Positions 42,932 through 51,813 of a stretch of DNA of 64,000 nucleotides are shown in pieces. The notes beneath the pieces were generated by a model. The model was given only the letters and a program-made list of their open reading frames with translations, was not told the origin of the DNA and made no database searches. Position numbers and translations under genes: made by a program. Position 1 is the stretch's first letter. Each line of letters begins with the position of its first letter. The stretch comes from Streptomyces deccanensis (GTDB taxonomy: Bacteria > Actinomycetota > Actinomycetes > Streptomycetales > Streptomycetaceae): NCBI RefSeq assembly GCF_022385335.1, contig NZ_CP092431.1, positions 2,356,001 through 2,420,000 on the forward strand. The letters are read 5' to 3'.

Positions 42932-43198
42932 TCAGCGCTCCCCCGGCCTGCGCGGCCGGGGGGTGAGCCCCCACCACAGGCCCGCCCCCGTGGCGAGCAG
43001 GGCGGTCACCGCCGGCCAGACGACGGCCCGCGCCTCCGTCGCCGGCACCAGCAGGGCGGCGAGAGCTCCCATCCCCACGGCCAGGACTCCGGCGACCGTG
43101 CTGAAGAGCACCAGCGGGGCGGCCGCGGACAACAGCGTCCGCCGGTCCCTCGACGCCCTCGCACGCGCCACGGCGAATGTCTCGGTCCGGTCTTCCAT
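42932..43198 (-). CDS. Small two-helix membrane protein of unknown function
   Basis: An 88-residue protein: soluble N-terminus MEDRTETFAVARARASRDRR, two helices (APLVLFSTVAGVLAVGMGALAALLV and VVWPAVTALLATGAGLWWGL), and a basic Pro/Arg tail. I do not recognise it. A GGAGG-containing site (GGGAGGTACACGCG) precedes the ATG. It diverges from the cobalamin riboswitch. Confidence 0.7.
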   Translation of the reverse strand: MEDRTETFAVARARASRDRRTLLSAAAPLVLFSTVAGVLAVGMGALAALLVPATEARAVVWPAVTALLATGAGLWWGLTPRPRRPGER

Positions 43199-43409
43199 CG
43201 CGTGTACCTCCCGTCCCCCGAACGGTTCGTCAAGAGCCGTCCGTACCCGGGTCCACAAGCCCCGCCAGAAAACCACACCACGCGGCGTGACGGAAGGAGT
43301 GCACAGCGTTCTGATGCCAGTTGGACGCACCGGGATGCGGCGCTCCCGCGTCGAGGACCAGCGGTGTGGGGCTCGGCACACCGTCGCGCCGCAGGTCAAC
43401 AGCGAGTTG

Positions 43410-43570
43410 ACGGGTCTCGAAGGGGCGTGGTGGACTGCCGGGGCCATGTACGACGGCAGGAGAGGAAGCCGGTGCGAGTCCGGCGCGGTCCCGCCACTGT
43501 CACCGGGGAAGCAACTCGACGCGTCTCCCGGGAGCCAGGAACTCTCGCCGTCGGTCTCGTCGAACCAGGG
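43410..43570 (+). promoter_or_regulatory. Cobalamin (B12) riboswitch
   Basis: Conserved blocks are present in order: GGAAGCCGGTGCGAGTCCGG (from 43464), GGTCCCGCCACTGT (to 43500) and GGAGCCAGGA (43531-43540). The core is closed by GACGGC (43452-43457) pairing with GCCGTC (43547-43552). The outer boundaries are estimated. It precedes cobD and should repress the cob genes when adenosylcobalamin is abundant; a CAGGG/CCCTG hairpin at 43566-43583 lies next to the downstream ribosome-binding site. Confidence 0.92.
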
Positions 43571-43600
43571 CGTGGACACCCTGAGTGAGGACATATCGCC

Positions 43601-43660
43601 ATGTGCGGCTGCCACTTGAGTCCCAGCACCGGATCCGCGTACGCCCTCGCGGTCGGCTGA
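43601..43660 (+). CDS. Candidate 19-residue ORF between riboswitch and cobD
   Basis: ATG at 43601 opens MCGCHLSPSTGSAYALAVG and the stop lies four bases before the cobD GTG. GTGAGG sits ten bases upstream of the ATG, and no better site exists for cobD itself, so translation of this ORF could couple the riboswitch to cobD. The CGCH start could bind metal, but coding status is unproven. Confidence 0.45.
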   Translation: MCGCHLSPSTGSAYALAVG

Positions 43661-43664
43661 ACCC

Positions 43665-44606
43665 GTGCGTGCCGATCGCGTCTTCGCGTACGGCGCCACC
43701 GCCGGACTCCTCGGTGATCTGCTGCTCGGTGATCCTCGCCGGGGGCATCCGGTCGCCGCGTTCGGGCGGGCCGCCGGTGCCGTGGAGCGGGTGCTGTGGC
43801 GGGACCACCGGGGGTGGGGCGCGCTGCACACCGCCGTGTGCGCGGGTGGCGCCGTGGCGCTCGGGGCCGTGGCCTCGACCGCCGTACGGCCGTCGCGCGT
43901 GGCCTCCGTCGCGTTGACCGCCGCCGCCACCTGGGCCGTCGTCGGGGGGACTTCGCTCGCGCGGGAGGCCCGGACGATCGGACGGTCCCTCGACGCGGGG
44001 GACGTCGAGGGCGCGCGGGCCCGGTTGCCTCACCTGTGCGGGCGGGACCCCCAGGCGCTCGACGCGGACGGGATCGCGCGGGCGGTCGTGGAGTCCGTCG
44101 CCGAGAACACCTCCGACGCGGTGGTGGGGGCGCTGGTCTGGGGAGCCGTGGCGGGAGTGCCCGGGCTGGTCGGGTTCCGGGCCGTCAACACGTTGGACGC
44201 CATGGTCGGTCACCGGTCGCAGCGGTACCGGCGGTTCGGCTGGGCCTCCGCGCGGCTGGACGACGTGGTGGGGTGGCCGGGGGCCCGGCTGACGGCGGTG
44301 CTGGCCGCCGCCTCCGGTGGGGACGCCCGGGGGGCCGTACGGGCCTGGCGCGCGGACGCGGGCAAGCACCCGAGCCCCAACGCGGGGCCCGTGGAGGCGT
44401 CGTTCGCGGGGGCGCTCGGAGTGCGGTTGGGGGGCACGTTGTCGTACGGGGGGCGGGTCGAGCATCGGCCTGTGCTGAATGGAGAGGGACGCGCCGTCGT
44501 CGTGGGGGACATCGAGCGGGCCGTTCGGTTGTCCCGGCGGGTGGGGTGGCTGGCGCTGGGGATCGGTGCGGGTGTGTCGCTGCTGCGGTCGAGGAGTCGA
44601 GGATGA
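43665..44606 (+). CDS. cobD: Adenosylcobinamide-phosphate synthase CobD/CbiB
   Basis: A 313-residue membrane protein that attaches (R)-1-aminopropanol (or its phosphate) to adenosylcobyric acid. Family segments: LLGDPRRGHPVAAFGR at the N-terminus, VVESVAENTSDAVVGALVWGAVAGVPG near residue 140, and SPNAGPVEASFAGALGVRLGG near 235. GTG start at 43665. First large gene after the B12 riboswitch; its stop overlaps the cobQ start by four bases. Confidence 0.94.
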   Translation: MRADRVFAYGATAGLLGDLLLGDPRRGHPVAAFGRAAGAVERVLWRDHRGWGALHTAVCAGGAVALGAVASTAVRPSRVASVALTAAATWAVVGGTSLAREARTIGRSLDAGDVEGARARLPHLCGRDPQALDADGIARAVVESVAENTSDAVVGALVWGAVAGVPGLVGFRAVNTLDAMVGHRSQRYRRFGWASARLDDVVGWPGARLTAVLAAASGGDARGAVRAWRADAGKHPSPNAGPVEASFAGALGVRLGGTLSYGGRVEHRPVLNGEGRAVVVGDIERAVRLSRRVGWLALGIGAGVSLLRSRSRG

Positions 44607-46111
44607 GTGGCGGACTGCTGGTGGCCGGGACCACCTCCGACGCCGGGAAGAGCGTCGTCACCGCCGGGATCTGCCGGTGGCTGGTGCGGCAGGGGGTCAA
44701 GGTCGCGCCGTTCAAGGCGCAGAACATGTCGCTCAACTCCTTCGTGACGAAGGAGGGCGCCGAGATCGGGCGCGCGCAGGCCATGCAGGCGCAGGCGTGC
44801 CGGGTGGAGCCCACCGCGCTCATGAACCCCGTGCTGCTGAAGCCCGGGGGCGAGCGCAGCAGTCAGGTCGTGCTGCTCGGGAAGCCCGTGGGTGAGATGA
44901 GCGCGCGCGGCTATCACGGCGGGCGGCAACAGCGGCTGCTCGGGACCGTGTTGGAGTGCCTCACCGAGCTGCGGGGCACGTATGACGCGGTGATCTGCGA
45001 GGGGGCCGGCTCTCCGGCCGAGATCAATCTGCGGCGCACCGACATCGTCAACATGGGGATCGCCCGCAACGCCGGGCTGCCCGTGCTCGTGGTCGGTGAC
45101 ATCGACCGAGGTGGGGTGTTCGCGTCGTTCTTCGGGACCGTCGCACTGCTCTCCCCCGAGGACCAGGCCCTCGTCGCCGGGTTCCTCGTCAACAAGTTCC
45201 GGGGCGACGTCTCCCTGTTGGAGCCGGGGCTCGACATGCTGCGCGGGCTCACCGGGCGACGGACGTACGGGGTGCTGCCGTTCCGGCACGGGCTCGGGAT
45301 CGACGAGGAGGACGGGCTGCGGGTCTCGCTGCGCGGGACGGTTCGGGAGTCGAACGTCGCGCCGCCCGTCGGGGAGGACGTGCTGCGGGTCGCCGTGTGC
45401 GCGGTGCCGCTGATGTCCAACTTCACCGATGTGGACGCGCTCGCCGCCGAACCCGGTGTCGTCGTGCGGTTCGTGGACCGGGCCGAGGAGTTGGCCGACG
45501 CGGACCTCGTCGTCGTGCCCGGCACTCGGGGCACGGTGCGGGCGCTGGAGTGGCTGCGGGAGCGGGGGCTGGCCGACGCGCTGGTGCGCAGGGCCGCCGA
45601 GGGGCGGCCGGTGCTCGGGATCTGCGGCGGGTTCCAGGTGCTCGGCGAGCGGATCGAGGACGAGGTCGAGAGCCGGCTCGGGCGGGTGGACGGGCTCGGG
45701 GTGCTTCCCGTGCGGGTCCGCTTCGCCGTGGAGAAGACACTGACCCGGCCCGTGGGCGAGGCCCTCGGTGAGCGGGTCGAGGGGTACGAGATCCACCACG
45801 GGGTCGCCGAGGTGCTGGGCGGCGAGCCCTTCCTGGACGGGTGCCGGGTCGGGCAGACCTGGGGCACGCACTGGCACGGGTCGCTGGAGTCGGACGGGTT
45901 CCGGCGGGCCTTCCTGCGCGAGGTGGCGGCGGCTTCGGGGCGGCGGTTCGTGCCGGCCCCCGACACGTCGTTCGCCGAGCTGCGCGAGGAGCAGCTGGAC
46001 CGGCTCGGCGATCTGATCGAGGAGCACGCGGACACGGACGCGCTGTGGCGGCTCATCGAGTCGGGCGCGCCGACGGGGTTGCCGTTCGTACCGCCGGGGG
46101 CGCCGGGATGA
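44603..46111 (+). CDS. cobQ: Cobyric acid synthase CobQ/CbiP
   Basis: A 502-residue glutamine-dependent amidotransferase that amidates four carboxylates of adenosylcobyrinic acid diamide. The N-terminal P-loop-like domain shows GTTSDAGKSVVTAGICRW and APFKAQNMSLNS. The C-terminal class I amidotransferase domain shows the nucleophile Cys in GICGGFQVLG and the His segment YEIHHG near residue 395. ATG overlaps the cobD stop. A dispersed repeat hairpin separates it from the next cob gene. Confidence 0.95.
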   Translation: MSGGLLVAGTTSDAGKSVVTAGICRWLVRQGVKVAPFKAQNMSLNSFVTKEGAEIGRAQAMQAQACRVEPTALMNPVLLKPGGERSSQVVLLGKPVGEMSARGYHGGRQQRLLGTVLECLTELRGTYDAVICEGAGSPAEINLRRTDIVNMGIARNAGLPVLVVGDIDRGGVFASFFGTVALLSPEDQALVAGFLVNKFRGDVSLLEPGLDMLRGLTGRRTYGVLPFRHGLGIDEEDGLRVSLRGTVRESNVAPPVGEDVLRVAVCAVPLMSNFTDVDALAAEPGVVVRFVDRAEELADADLVVVPGTRGTVRALEWLRERGLADALVRRAAEGRPVLGICGGFQVLGERIEDEVESRLGRVDGLGVLPVRVRFAVEKTLTRPVGEALGERVEGYEIHHGVAEVLGGEPFLDGCRVGQTWGTHWHGSLESDGFRRAFLREVAAASGRRFVPAPDTSFAELREEQLDRLGDLIEEHADTDALWRLIESGAPTGLPFVPPGAPG

Positions 46112-46164
46112 GGGCGCCGGGTCGCCCTCACCAGGAGAGGAAACTTCGTCTGCCGGCCGGTGGG

Positions 46165-46222
46165 GCTTCTCGCGCAGTTCCCCGCGCCCCTGAAAGGCAG
46201 GGGCTGCGCCCCGTTCCTTTCA
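46165..46222. repeat. Dispersed CGCGCAGTTCCCCGCGCCCC element with hairpin, copy 3 (inside the cob cluster)
   Basis: CTTCTCGCGCAGTTCCCCGC-type core at 46167-46190 followed by a hairpin with TGAAAGG/CCTTTCA and GGGGC/GCCCC arms (46191-46222). It falls between cobQ and the chelatase gene, where it could attenuate the downstream cob genes. Confidence 0.8.
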
Positions 46223-46274
46223 TCCCGCCCGTCCGCCCCCGTCTCGCTCATTCACCTCTAGGAGGTATCACCGC

Positions 46275-48341
46275 GTGAGCACGCACTTCCCCTTCACCGC
46301 CGTCGTCGGGCAGGGCGATCTGCAACTCGCCCTGCTCCTCAACGCCATCTCCCCGCGTATCGGCGGCGTGCTGGTGCGCGGTGAGAAGGGCACCGCCAAG
46401 AGCACCGCCGTGCGGGCGCTCGCGGCGCTGCTGCCGCCGGTGGAGGTCGTCGTCGGCTGCCGGTTCTCGTGCGACCCCGTGCAGCCGGACCCGACGTGTC
46501 CGGACGGGCCGCACGAACCGGCGTTCGAGACCCGGCCGTCCCGCATGGTCGAGCTGCCCGTCGGCGCCTCCGAGGACCGGCTCGTCGGCGCCCTCGACAT
46601 CGAGCGGGCGCTGTCGGAGGGCGTGAAGGCCTTCGAGCCGGGCCTGCTCGCGGACGCGCACCGGGGCATCCTCTACGTCGACGAGGTGAACCTCCTCCAC
46701 GACCACCTGGTCGACCTGCTGCTCGACGCGGCCGCGATGGGCGCCTCGTACGTGGAGCGCGAGGGCGTCTCCGTACGGCATGCGGCGCGGTTCCTGCTGG
46801 TCGGGACGATGAACCCCGAGGAGGGCGAGCTGCGGCCGCAGTTGCTCGACCGGTTCGGGCTGACCGTGGAGGTCGCGGCCTCGCGGGAGCCGGACCAGCG
46901 GGTGGAGGTCGTCCGGCGGCGGCTCGCCTACGACGACGACCCGGCCGGTTTCGCGGCCCGTTGGGCGGACGAGGAGGCCGGTGTACGTCAACGGGTCGTC
47001 GCGGCACGGGAGTTGCTGCCGTCCGTGGTGCTGGGCGACGGGGCGCTGCTGCAGATCGCGGCGACCTGTGCGGCCTTCGAGGTGGACGGGATGCGGGCCG
47101 ACATCGTGATGGCCCGGACCGCGACCGCGCTGGCCGCGTGGGCCGGGCGGACCGAGGTCCTCGCGGAGGACGTGCGCCAGGCGGCACTGCTCGCACTGCC
47201 GCACCGGAGGCGGCGGAATCCCTTCGACGCGCCCGGCCTCGACGAGGACAAGCTCGACGAGACGCTGGAGGAGTTCGCGGAGCCGCCGCAGAACCCGCAG
47301 GATCCGCAGGACTCGCAGAACTCTCAGGATCCGCAGGACTCGCAGGACGACGACGATCCTGATCCCGGTCCCGACGGCCCCGGTGGCGGTGGGCAGCCGC
47401 CCGCTCCCGAGTCCGACGGGCCGCAGGGCGGCGACGGTGGCGGTCGGTCCGAGGCCGGCGAGGGTGTGCCCCCACAGGCTCCGGCCGCCGGTGAGCAGTC
47501 CGCCGTACGGGCCGCCGAGCCGTTCCGTACGAAGGTGCTCAGTGTGCCGGGGCTCGGGGAGGGTGCCGCCGGGCGGCGCTCGCGCGCACGGACCGAGCAC
47601 GGGCGTACGACCGGGGCGCGCAGGCCGCGTGGCACGCTGACCAAGCTGCATCTGGCGGCGACCGTGCAGGCCGCCGCGCCGCACCAGCGGACGCGTGGGC
47701 GGTCCGGGCCGGGCCTGGTGGTACGGCGTGACGATCTGCGGCAGGCGACCCGGGAGGGGCGGGAGGGCAACCTCGTGCTGTTCGTGGTCGACGCCTCCGG
47801 GTCGATGGCGGCGCGGCAGCGGATGGGCGCGGTGAAGGGCGCGGTGCTGTCGCTGCTGCTCGACGCCTATCAGCGGCGGGACAAGGTGGGCCTGGTGACG
47901 TTCCGGGGGTCGGCCGCCGAGGTGGCGTTGCCGCCGACCTCGTCGGTGGACGCGGCGGCGGCCCGCCTGGAGTCGTTGCCGACGGGCGGGCGGACACCGC
48001 TCGCGGCCGGACTGCTCAAGGCGCACGACGTGCTGCGGGTGGAGCGGCTGCGGGACCCCGCGCGCCGGCCGCTGGTCGTGGTGGTGACCGACGGCCGGGC
48101 GACCGGCGGGCCCGAGCCCGTCGCGCTCGCCGGGCGGGCCGCTCGGCTGTTCGCGGCCGAGGGCCACGCGTCCGTGGTGGTCGACTGCGAGTCGGGCCAC
48201 GTCCGACTGGGGCTCGCCGGGCAGCTGGCGGGTGAACTGGGCGGTACGGCGGTGACGTTGGACGAGTTGCGGGCGGACTCCATCGCCGGGCTGGTCCGGG
48301 ATGTGCAGGGAACGCAGAGGACTTCAGGGAGGGCGGCTTAG
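46275..48341 (+). CDS. Putative cobaltochelatase ATPase subunit (ChlI/ChlD-like fusion)
   Basis: A 688-residue protein. N-terminal AAA+ ATPase (ChlI-like, about 1-320): Walker A GEKGTAKST, Walker B GILYVDEVNLLHD, sensor segment LVGTMNPEEGELRPQLLDRFG. A low-complexity linker (about 335-410) is rich in QD/NP repeats and then Gly/Pro. C-terminal von Willebrand A domain has the MIDAS motif DASGSMAAR near residue 500. Such subunits power CobN-type cobalt insertion, but no cobN is adjacent. GGAGG precedes the GTG. Confidence 0.9.
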   Translation: MSTHFPFTAVVGQGDLQLALLLNAISPRIGGVLVRGEKGTAKSTAVRALAALLPPVEVVVGCRFSCDPVQPDPTCPDGPHEPAFETRPSRMVELPVGASEDRLVGALDIERALSEGVKAFEPGLLADAHRGILYVDEVNLLHDHLVDLLLDAAAMGASYVEREGVSVRHAARFLLVGTMNPEEGELRPQLLDRFGLTVEVAASREPDQRVEVVRRRLAYDDDPAGFAARWADEEAGVRQRVVAARELLPSVVLGDGALLQIAATCAAFEVDGMRADIVMARTATALAAWAGRTEVLAEDVRQAALLALPHRRRRNPFDAPGLDEDKLDETLEEFAEPPQNPQDPQDSQNSQDPQDSQDDDDPDPGPDGPGGGGQPPAPESDGPQGGDGGGRSEAGEGVPPQAPAAGEQSAVRAAEPFRTKVLSVPGLGEGAAGRRSRARTEHGRTTGARRPRGTLTKLHLAATVQAAAPHQRTRGRSGPGLVVRRDDLRQATREGREGNLVLFVVDASGSMAARQRMGAVKGAVLSLLLDAYQRRDKVGLVTFRGSAAEVALPPTSSVDAAAARLESLPTGGRTPLAAGLLKAHDVLRVERLRDPARRPLVVVVTDGRATGGPEPVALAGRAARLFAAEGHASVVVDCESGHVRLGLAGQLAGELGGTAVTLDELRADSIAGLVRDVQGTQRTSGRAA

Positions 48342-48941
48342 ATGCCTCAGGGACAGCCGAGTGTCGTACCGGACGACGGACTGACGACTCGTCAACGCAG
48401 GAACCGTCCGCTGGTCTTCGTGCACACGGGTATCGGCAAGGGGAAGTCCACCGCCGCGTTCGGGCTCGCGCTGCGCGCCTGGAACCAGGGGTGGCCGATC
48501 GGGGTGTTCCAGTTCGTCAAGTCGGCGAAGTGGAAGGTCGGCGAGGAGAACGCGCTGCGCGTGCTCGGGGCGTCCGGTGAGGGCGGGTCCGTCGACTGGC
48601 ACAAGATGGGCGAGGGCTGGTCGTGGGTGCAGCGCGACGGCCAGATGGACAACGAGGACAAGGCCCGGGAGGGCTGGGAGCAGGTCAAGCGGGACCTCGC
48701 GGCCGAGACGTACAAGCTGTACGTGCTGGACGAGTTCGCGTACCCGCTGCACTGGGGGTGGATCGACACGGACGAGGTCGTCGACGTGCTGCGGAACCGG
48801 CCCGGCACCCAGCATGTGGTGATCACCGGGCGGAACGCGCCCGAGAAGCTGGTCGACTTCGCGGACCTCGTGACCGACATGTCGAAGGTCAAGCACCCCA
48901 TGGACGCGGGCCAGAAGGGCCAGCGGGGCATCGAGTGGTGA
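48342..48941 (+). CDS. cobO: Cob(I)yrinic acid a,c-diamide adenosyltransferase CobO
   Basis: A 199-residue BtuR/CobA-type corrinoid adenosyltransferase. The P-loop reads HTGIGKGKSTAAFGLALRA near residue 30, followed by GVFQFVKSAKWKVGEENAL and YVLDEFAYPLHWGW in the Walker B region. It transfers adenosyl from ATP to Co(I) corrinoid. Starts directly at the chelatase stop (no gap), and cobB follows after 4 bases. Confidence 0.95.
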   Translation: MPQGQPSVVPDDGLTTRQRRNRPLVFVHTGIGKGKSTAAFGLALRAWNQGWPIGVFQFVKSAKWKVGEENALRVLGASGEGGSVDWHKMGEGWSWVQRDGQMDNEDKAREGWEQVKRDLAAETYKLYVLDEFAYPLHWGWIDTDEVVDVLRNRPGTQHVVITGRNAPEKLVDFADLVTDMSKVKHPMDAGQKGQRGIEW

Positions 48942-48945
48942 CATC

Positions 48946-50310
48946 GTGACGTCCTACACCTCGATCCCCTCCGTGCCCCGGCTGGTGATCGCCGCGCCCT
49001 CGTCGCGCAGCGGCAAGACCACCGTGGCGACGGGGTTGATGGCGGCGCTCACCGAGCGGGGGCTCGCCGTGTCCCCGCACAAGGTGGGGCCGGACTACAT
49101 CGACCCCGGCTACCACGCGCTCGCGAGCGGGCGGGTGGGGCGGAACCTCGACGCGTACCTGTGCGGGCCCGATCTGGTCGCGCCGCTCTTCGCGCACGGC
49201 GCGCGCGGGTGCGACATCGCCGTCGTCGAGGGCGTGATGGGTATGTTCGACGGGGCCTCGGGCCAGGGGGAGCTGGCGTCCACCGCGCATGTGGCGAAGC
49301 TGCTGCGGGCGCCGGTGGTGCTGGTCGTGGACGCGTCGTCGCAGTCGCGGTCGGTGGCGGCGCTGGTGCACGGGTTCGCCTCCTGGGATCCCGAGGTGCG
49401 GATCGGGGGCGTGATCCTCAACAAGGTCGCCTCGGACCGGCACGAGGAACTGCTGCGGGACGCCCTGGAGTCGACCGGTGTGCCCGTGCTGGGGGTGCTG
49501 CGGCGGGCTCCTCAGGTGGACACCCCGTCCCGGCATCTGGGACTGGTCCCGGTCGCGGAACGGCAGGCAGCCGCGCTGGAGGCCGTGGCGGCGATGGCCG
49601 CGCAGGTGCGGGCCGGGTGCGACCTGGAGGCGCTGGTCGCGCTCGCCCGCAGCGCCGGGGCGTTGTCGGGGCCGGCGTGGGAGCCGCCCGTCACGACCAC
49701 GGGGAGGCGGGAGGTGGTCGCCGTGGCCGGTGGGCCCGCGTTCACCTTCTCCTACGCCGAGCACGCGGAGCTGCTGACCGCCGCGGGTGCTGAGGTCGTC
49801 GTCTTCGATCCGCTGCGGGACGAGCAACTGCCGGACGGGACACGCGGGTTGGTGATCGGCGGCGGGTTCCCCGAGATGTACGCCGCCGAGCTGTCCGCCA
49901 ACGAGCCGCTGCGCAAGGCCGTCGCCGAGCTGGCGTTCGGCGGGGCTCCGGTGGCCGCCGAGTGCGCCGGTCTGCTCTACCTGTGCCGGGAACTGGACGG
50001 CCAACCCATGTGCGGGGTACTGGACGCGACGGCGCGGATGGACGAGCGGCTGACCCTCGGGTACCGCGACGCCGTGGCCGTGGGCGACAGCGTGCTCGCG
50101 CCGGCCGGGACCCGGATGCGGGCCCACGAATTCCACCGGACGGTCGTCGAGCCGGGGGCCGGGCCCGCGCCCGCCTGGGGGATACGGTCCCCCCGGCCGC
50201 GGGTCGAGGGGTTCGTGCGGGGAGGGGTGCACGCGAGCTATCTGCACACCCACTGGGCCGCGGAACCCGGTGTCGCACGGCGGTTCGTGGACAGATGCCG
50301 GGCGTCATGA
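48946..50310 (+). CDS. cobB: Cobyrinate a,c-diamide synthase CobB/CbiA
   Basis: A 454-residue amidotransferase that amidates the a and c carboxylates of (hydrogeno)cobyrinate. P-loop APSSRSGKTTVATGLM at the N-terminus, KVGPDYIDPGYH, and VEGVMGMFDG; the C-terminal amidotransferase domain has nucleophile Cys in AAECAGLLYLC and GGGFPEMYAAEL. GTG start just after cobO. Last gene of the contiguous plus-strand run before the ZIP gene interrupts. Confidence 0.95.
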   Translation: MTSYTSIPSVPRLVIAAPSSRSGKTTVATGLMAALTERGLAVSPHKVGPDYIDPGYHALASGRVGRNLDAYLCGPDLVAPLFAHGARGCDIAVVEGVMGMFDGASGQGELASTAHVAKLLRAPVVLVVDASSQSRSVAALVHGFASWDPEVRIGGVILNKVASDRHEELLRDALESTGVPVLGVLRRAPQVDTPSRHLGLVPVAERQAAALEAVAAMAAQVRAGCDLEALVALARSAGALSGPAWEPPVTTTGRREVVAVAGGPAFTFSYAEHAELLTAAGAEVVVFDPLRDEQLPDGTRGLVIGGGFPEMYAAELSANEPLRKAVAELAFGGAPVAAECAGLLYLCRELDGQPMCGVLDATARMDERLTLGYRDAVAVGDSVLAPAGTRMRAHEFHRTVVEPGAGPAPAWGIRSPRPRVEGFVRGGVHASYLHTHWAAEPGVARRFVDRCRAS

Positions 50311-50381
50311 GCGGTTCGTCGGGTGTCATGGGCGGCCGGGCTGACGTCGTGGGTGGTCCGTCGGCCGGTGGGGGGTTCCGC

Positions 50382-51110
50382 TCACTCCGCCACGCCCACC
50401 ACCAGCCAGATGAAGGCCGCCCCGGCGATCGTGCACAACAGGGTGGAGTGGGCCGGGTGTTCGTGGTGGGCCTCGGGGAGGATCTCGGCGGCGGCGAGAT
50501 AGAGCAGGGCGCCGCCGAAGAAACCGAGGTAGCAGCCGAGCGGGCCCTCCGGGATCGTGAACAGCAGCGTGGAGGCGGCTCCCACCACCGGGGCCGCCGC
50601 GTCCGCGAACAGCATCGCGAGCGCACGGCGGCGGGCGTTGCCGTAGACGCTGGTGAGCGTGTACGTGTTGAAGCCGTCCGCGAAGTCGTGGGCGATCACC
50701 GCGAGCGCGACCGCGATGCCCATGCCCTGGCCGATCTGGAAGGCCGCGCCGATCGCGACGCCGTCCATGGCGCTGTGCCCGACCATCGCGGCCGCCGCCG
50801 TCAGGCCCACCTGGGGCGTACGGCCGTTGTGCTCCTCCGCGCCGTGTGCCGCCTGGCGGGCGGCCAGCAGGCGTTCCACCAGGTGGGCCAGGAGGAACCC
50901 GGCGACGAAGAGCAGCAGCGCGGCCGGCACGCCGAAGACCTCGTCGCCTGCGGCCTCCAGCGCCTCCGGGAGCAGGTCGAGGCCGACCACGCCCAGCATC
51001 AGACCGCCGGCCAGGCCCAGCACGAGGTGACGGCGGTCCGTCACGCGTTGTGCCGTCCAGCCGCCGAGCAGCGTCATCAGGAACGCGCCGAGTGCCACGA
51101 AGACCGCCAT
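50382..51110 (-). CDS. ZIP-family divalent metal transporter
   Basis: A 242-residue transporter with eight helices. ZIP metal-site helices read HSAMDGVAIGAAF and HDFADGFNTYTL, and the C-terminal loop has LPEAHHEHPAHS. Loop 3 contains HGAEEHNGR. ZIP proteins import Zn, Fe, Mn or related ions; its place inside the cob cluster suggests cobalt, an inference. It is transcribed against the cob genes and its start faces the next cob gene. Confidence 0.9.
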   Translation of the reverse strand: MAVFVALGAFLMTLLGGWTAQRVTDRRHLVLGLAGGLMLGVVGLDLLPEALEAAGDEVFGVPAALLLFVAGFLLAHLVERLLAARQAAHGAEEHNGRTPQVGLTAAAAMVGHSAMDGVAIGAAFQIGQGMGIAVALAVIAHDFADGFNTYTLTSVYGNARRRALAMLFADAAAPVVGAASTLLFTIPEGPLGCYLGFFGGALLYLAAAEILPEAHHEHPAHSTLLCTIAGAAFIWLVVGVAE

Positions 51111-51207
51111 GCGTCTTTGCTACCGGATGAGGGGGCGGTGTCGGCTGCGGCGCCCCGGGGTGGTGTGTTCCCGGGAAGGTCGGGTTTTGACTGCGGGTCG
51201 TTCGTGG

Positions 51208-51242
51208 CTGGTCGCGCAGTTCCTCGCGCCCCTGTGGGGCGC
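51208..51242. repeat. Dispersed CGCGCAGTTCCCCGCGCCCC element with hairpin, copy 4
   Basis: GTCGCGCAGTTCCTCGCGCCCC (one base different from the other copies) ending in the hairpin GCGCCCC-TGT-GGGGCGC at 51226-51242, immediately before the GTG of the CobE-like gene. Confidence 0.75.
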
Positions 51243-51246
51243 GGCT

Positions 51247-51756
51247 GTGGCTGACCGTGTGTTCGGAGCACTCGTTGTCGGTGTGGGCGCCTCTGCCGGG
51301 GTTTCGGTGGTGGAGGTTCTCGGGCTGCTGGAAGGGGTGCTGCGGGATGCCGGGCTCTCCCTCGGGGCCGTTTCCGCGCTCGTCACCGTCGAGGCCAAAG
51401 CCGGTGAACCGGGCCTTGTCCAAGCCGCCGAACGGCTCGGTGTCCCCCTGGTCGCCTACGCCGCCGAGGAGTTGGCCGCCGTCGTGGTGCCGAACCCCTC
51501 CGGCGCGGCCCTCGCCGCCGTCGGTACCCCGTCCGTCGCGGAGGCCGCCGCGCTCGTCGGCGGGGGTGAACTGCTCGTGCCGAAGCGGAAGTCGGAGCCG
51601 GTGGACGGGCGGGCGGGGAGGGCGACGTGTGCCGTCGCGACGGCGAACCCTGGCTTCGCCGGACCCGGCGGGAGTCGGCATGATGATCGTTGCGGCCGTG
51701 ACCGCGACCGGAACCATGACCATGACCGCGACGGTGACCACCGCCGACCGCGCTGA
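51247..51756 (+). CDS. CobE/CbiG C-terminal-like cobalamin biosynthesis protein with Asp/His tail
   Basis: A 169-residue protein. Residues 1-125 match the CobE/CbiG-C domain: FGALVVGVGASAGVSVVEVLG, LVTVEAKAGEPGLVQAAERLGVPLVAYAAEEL, SVAEAAALVGGGELLVPKRKS. The domain assists ring contraction/precorrin handling. The last 28 residues are Asp/His/Arg-rich (HDDRCGRDRDRNHDHDRDG...), apparently metal-binding. GTG at 51247 was chosen because earlier in-frame sequence translates the dispersed repeat; no clear ribosome-binding site is visible. Confidence 0.8.
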   Translation: MADRVFGALVVGVGASAGVSVVEVLGLLEGVLRDAGLSLGAVSALVTVEAKAGEPGLVQAAERLGVPLVAYAAEELAAVVVPNPSGAALAAVGTPSVAEAAALVGGGELLVPKRKSEPVDGRAGRATCAVATANPGFAGPGGSRHDDRCGRDRDRNHDHDRDGDHRRPR

Positions 51757-51813
51757 CCGACCGCCCCCGCTTCCGCGCCCGCACCACCCCTTCCGCCCCT
51801 CCGAGGAGACACC

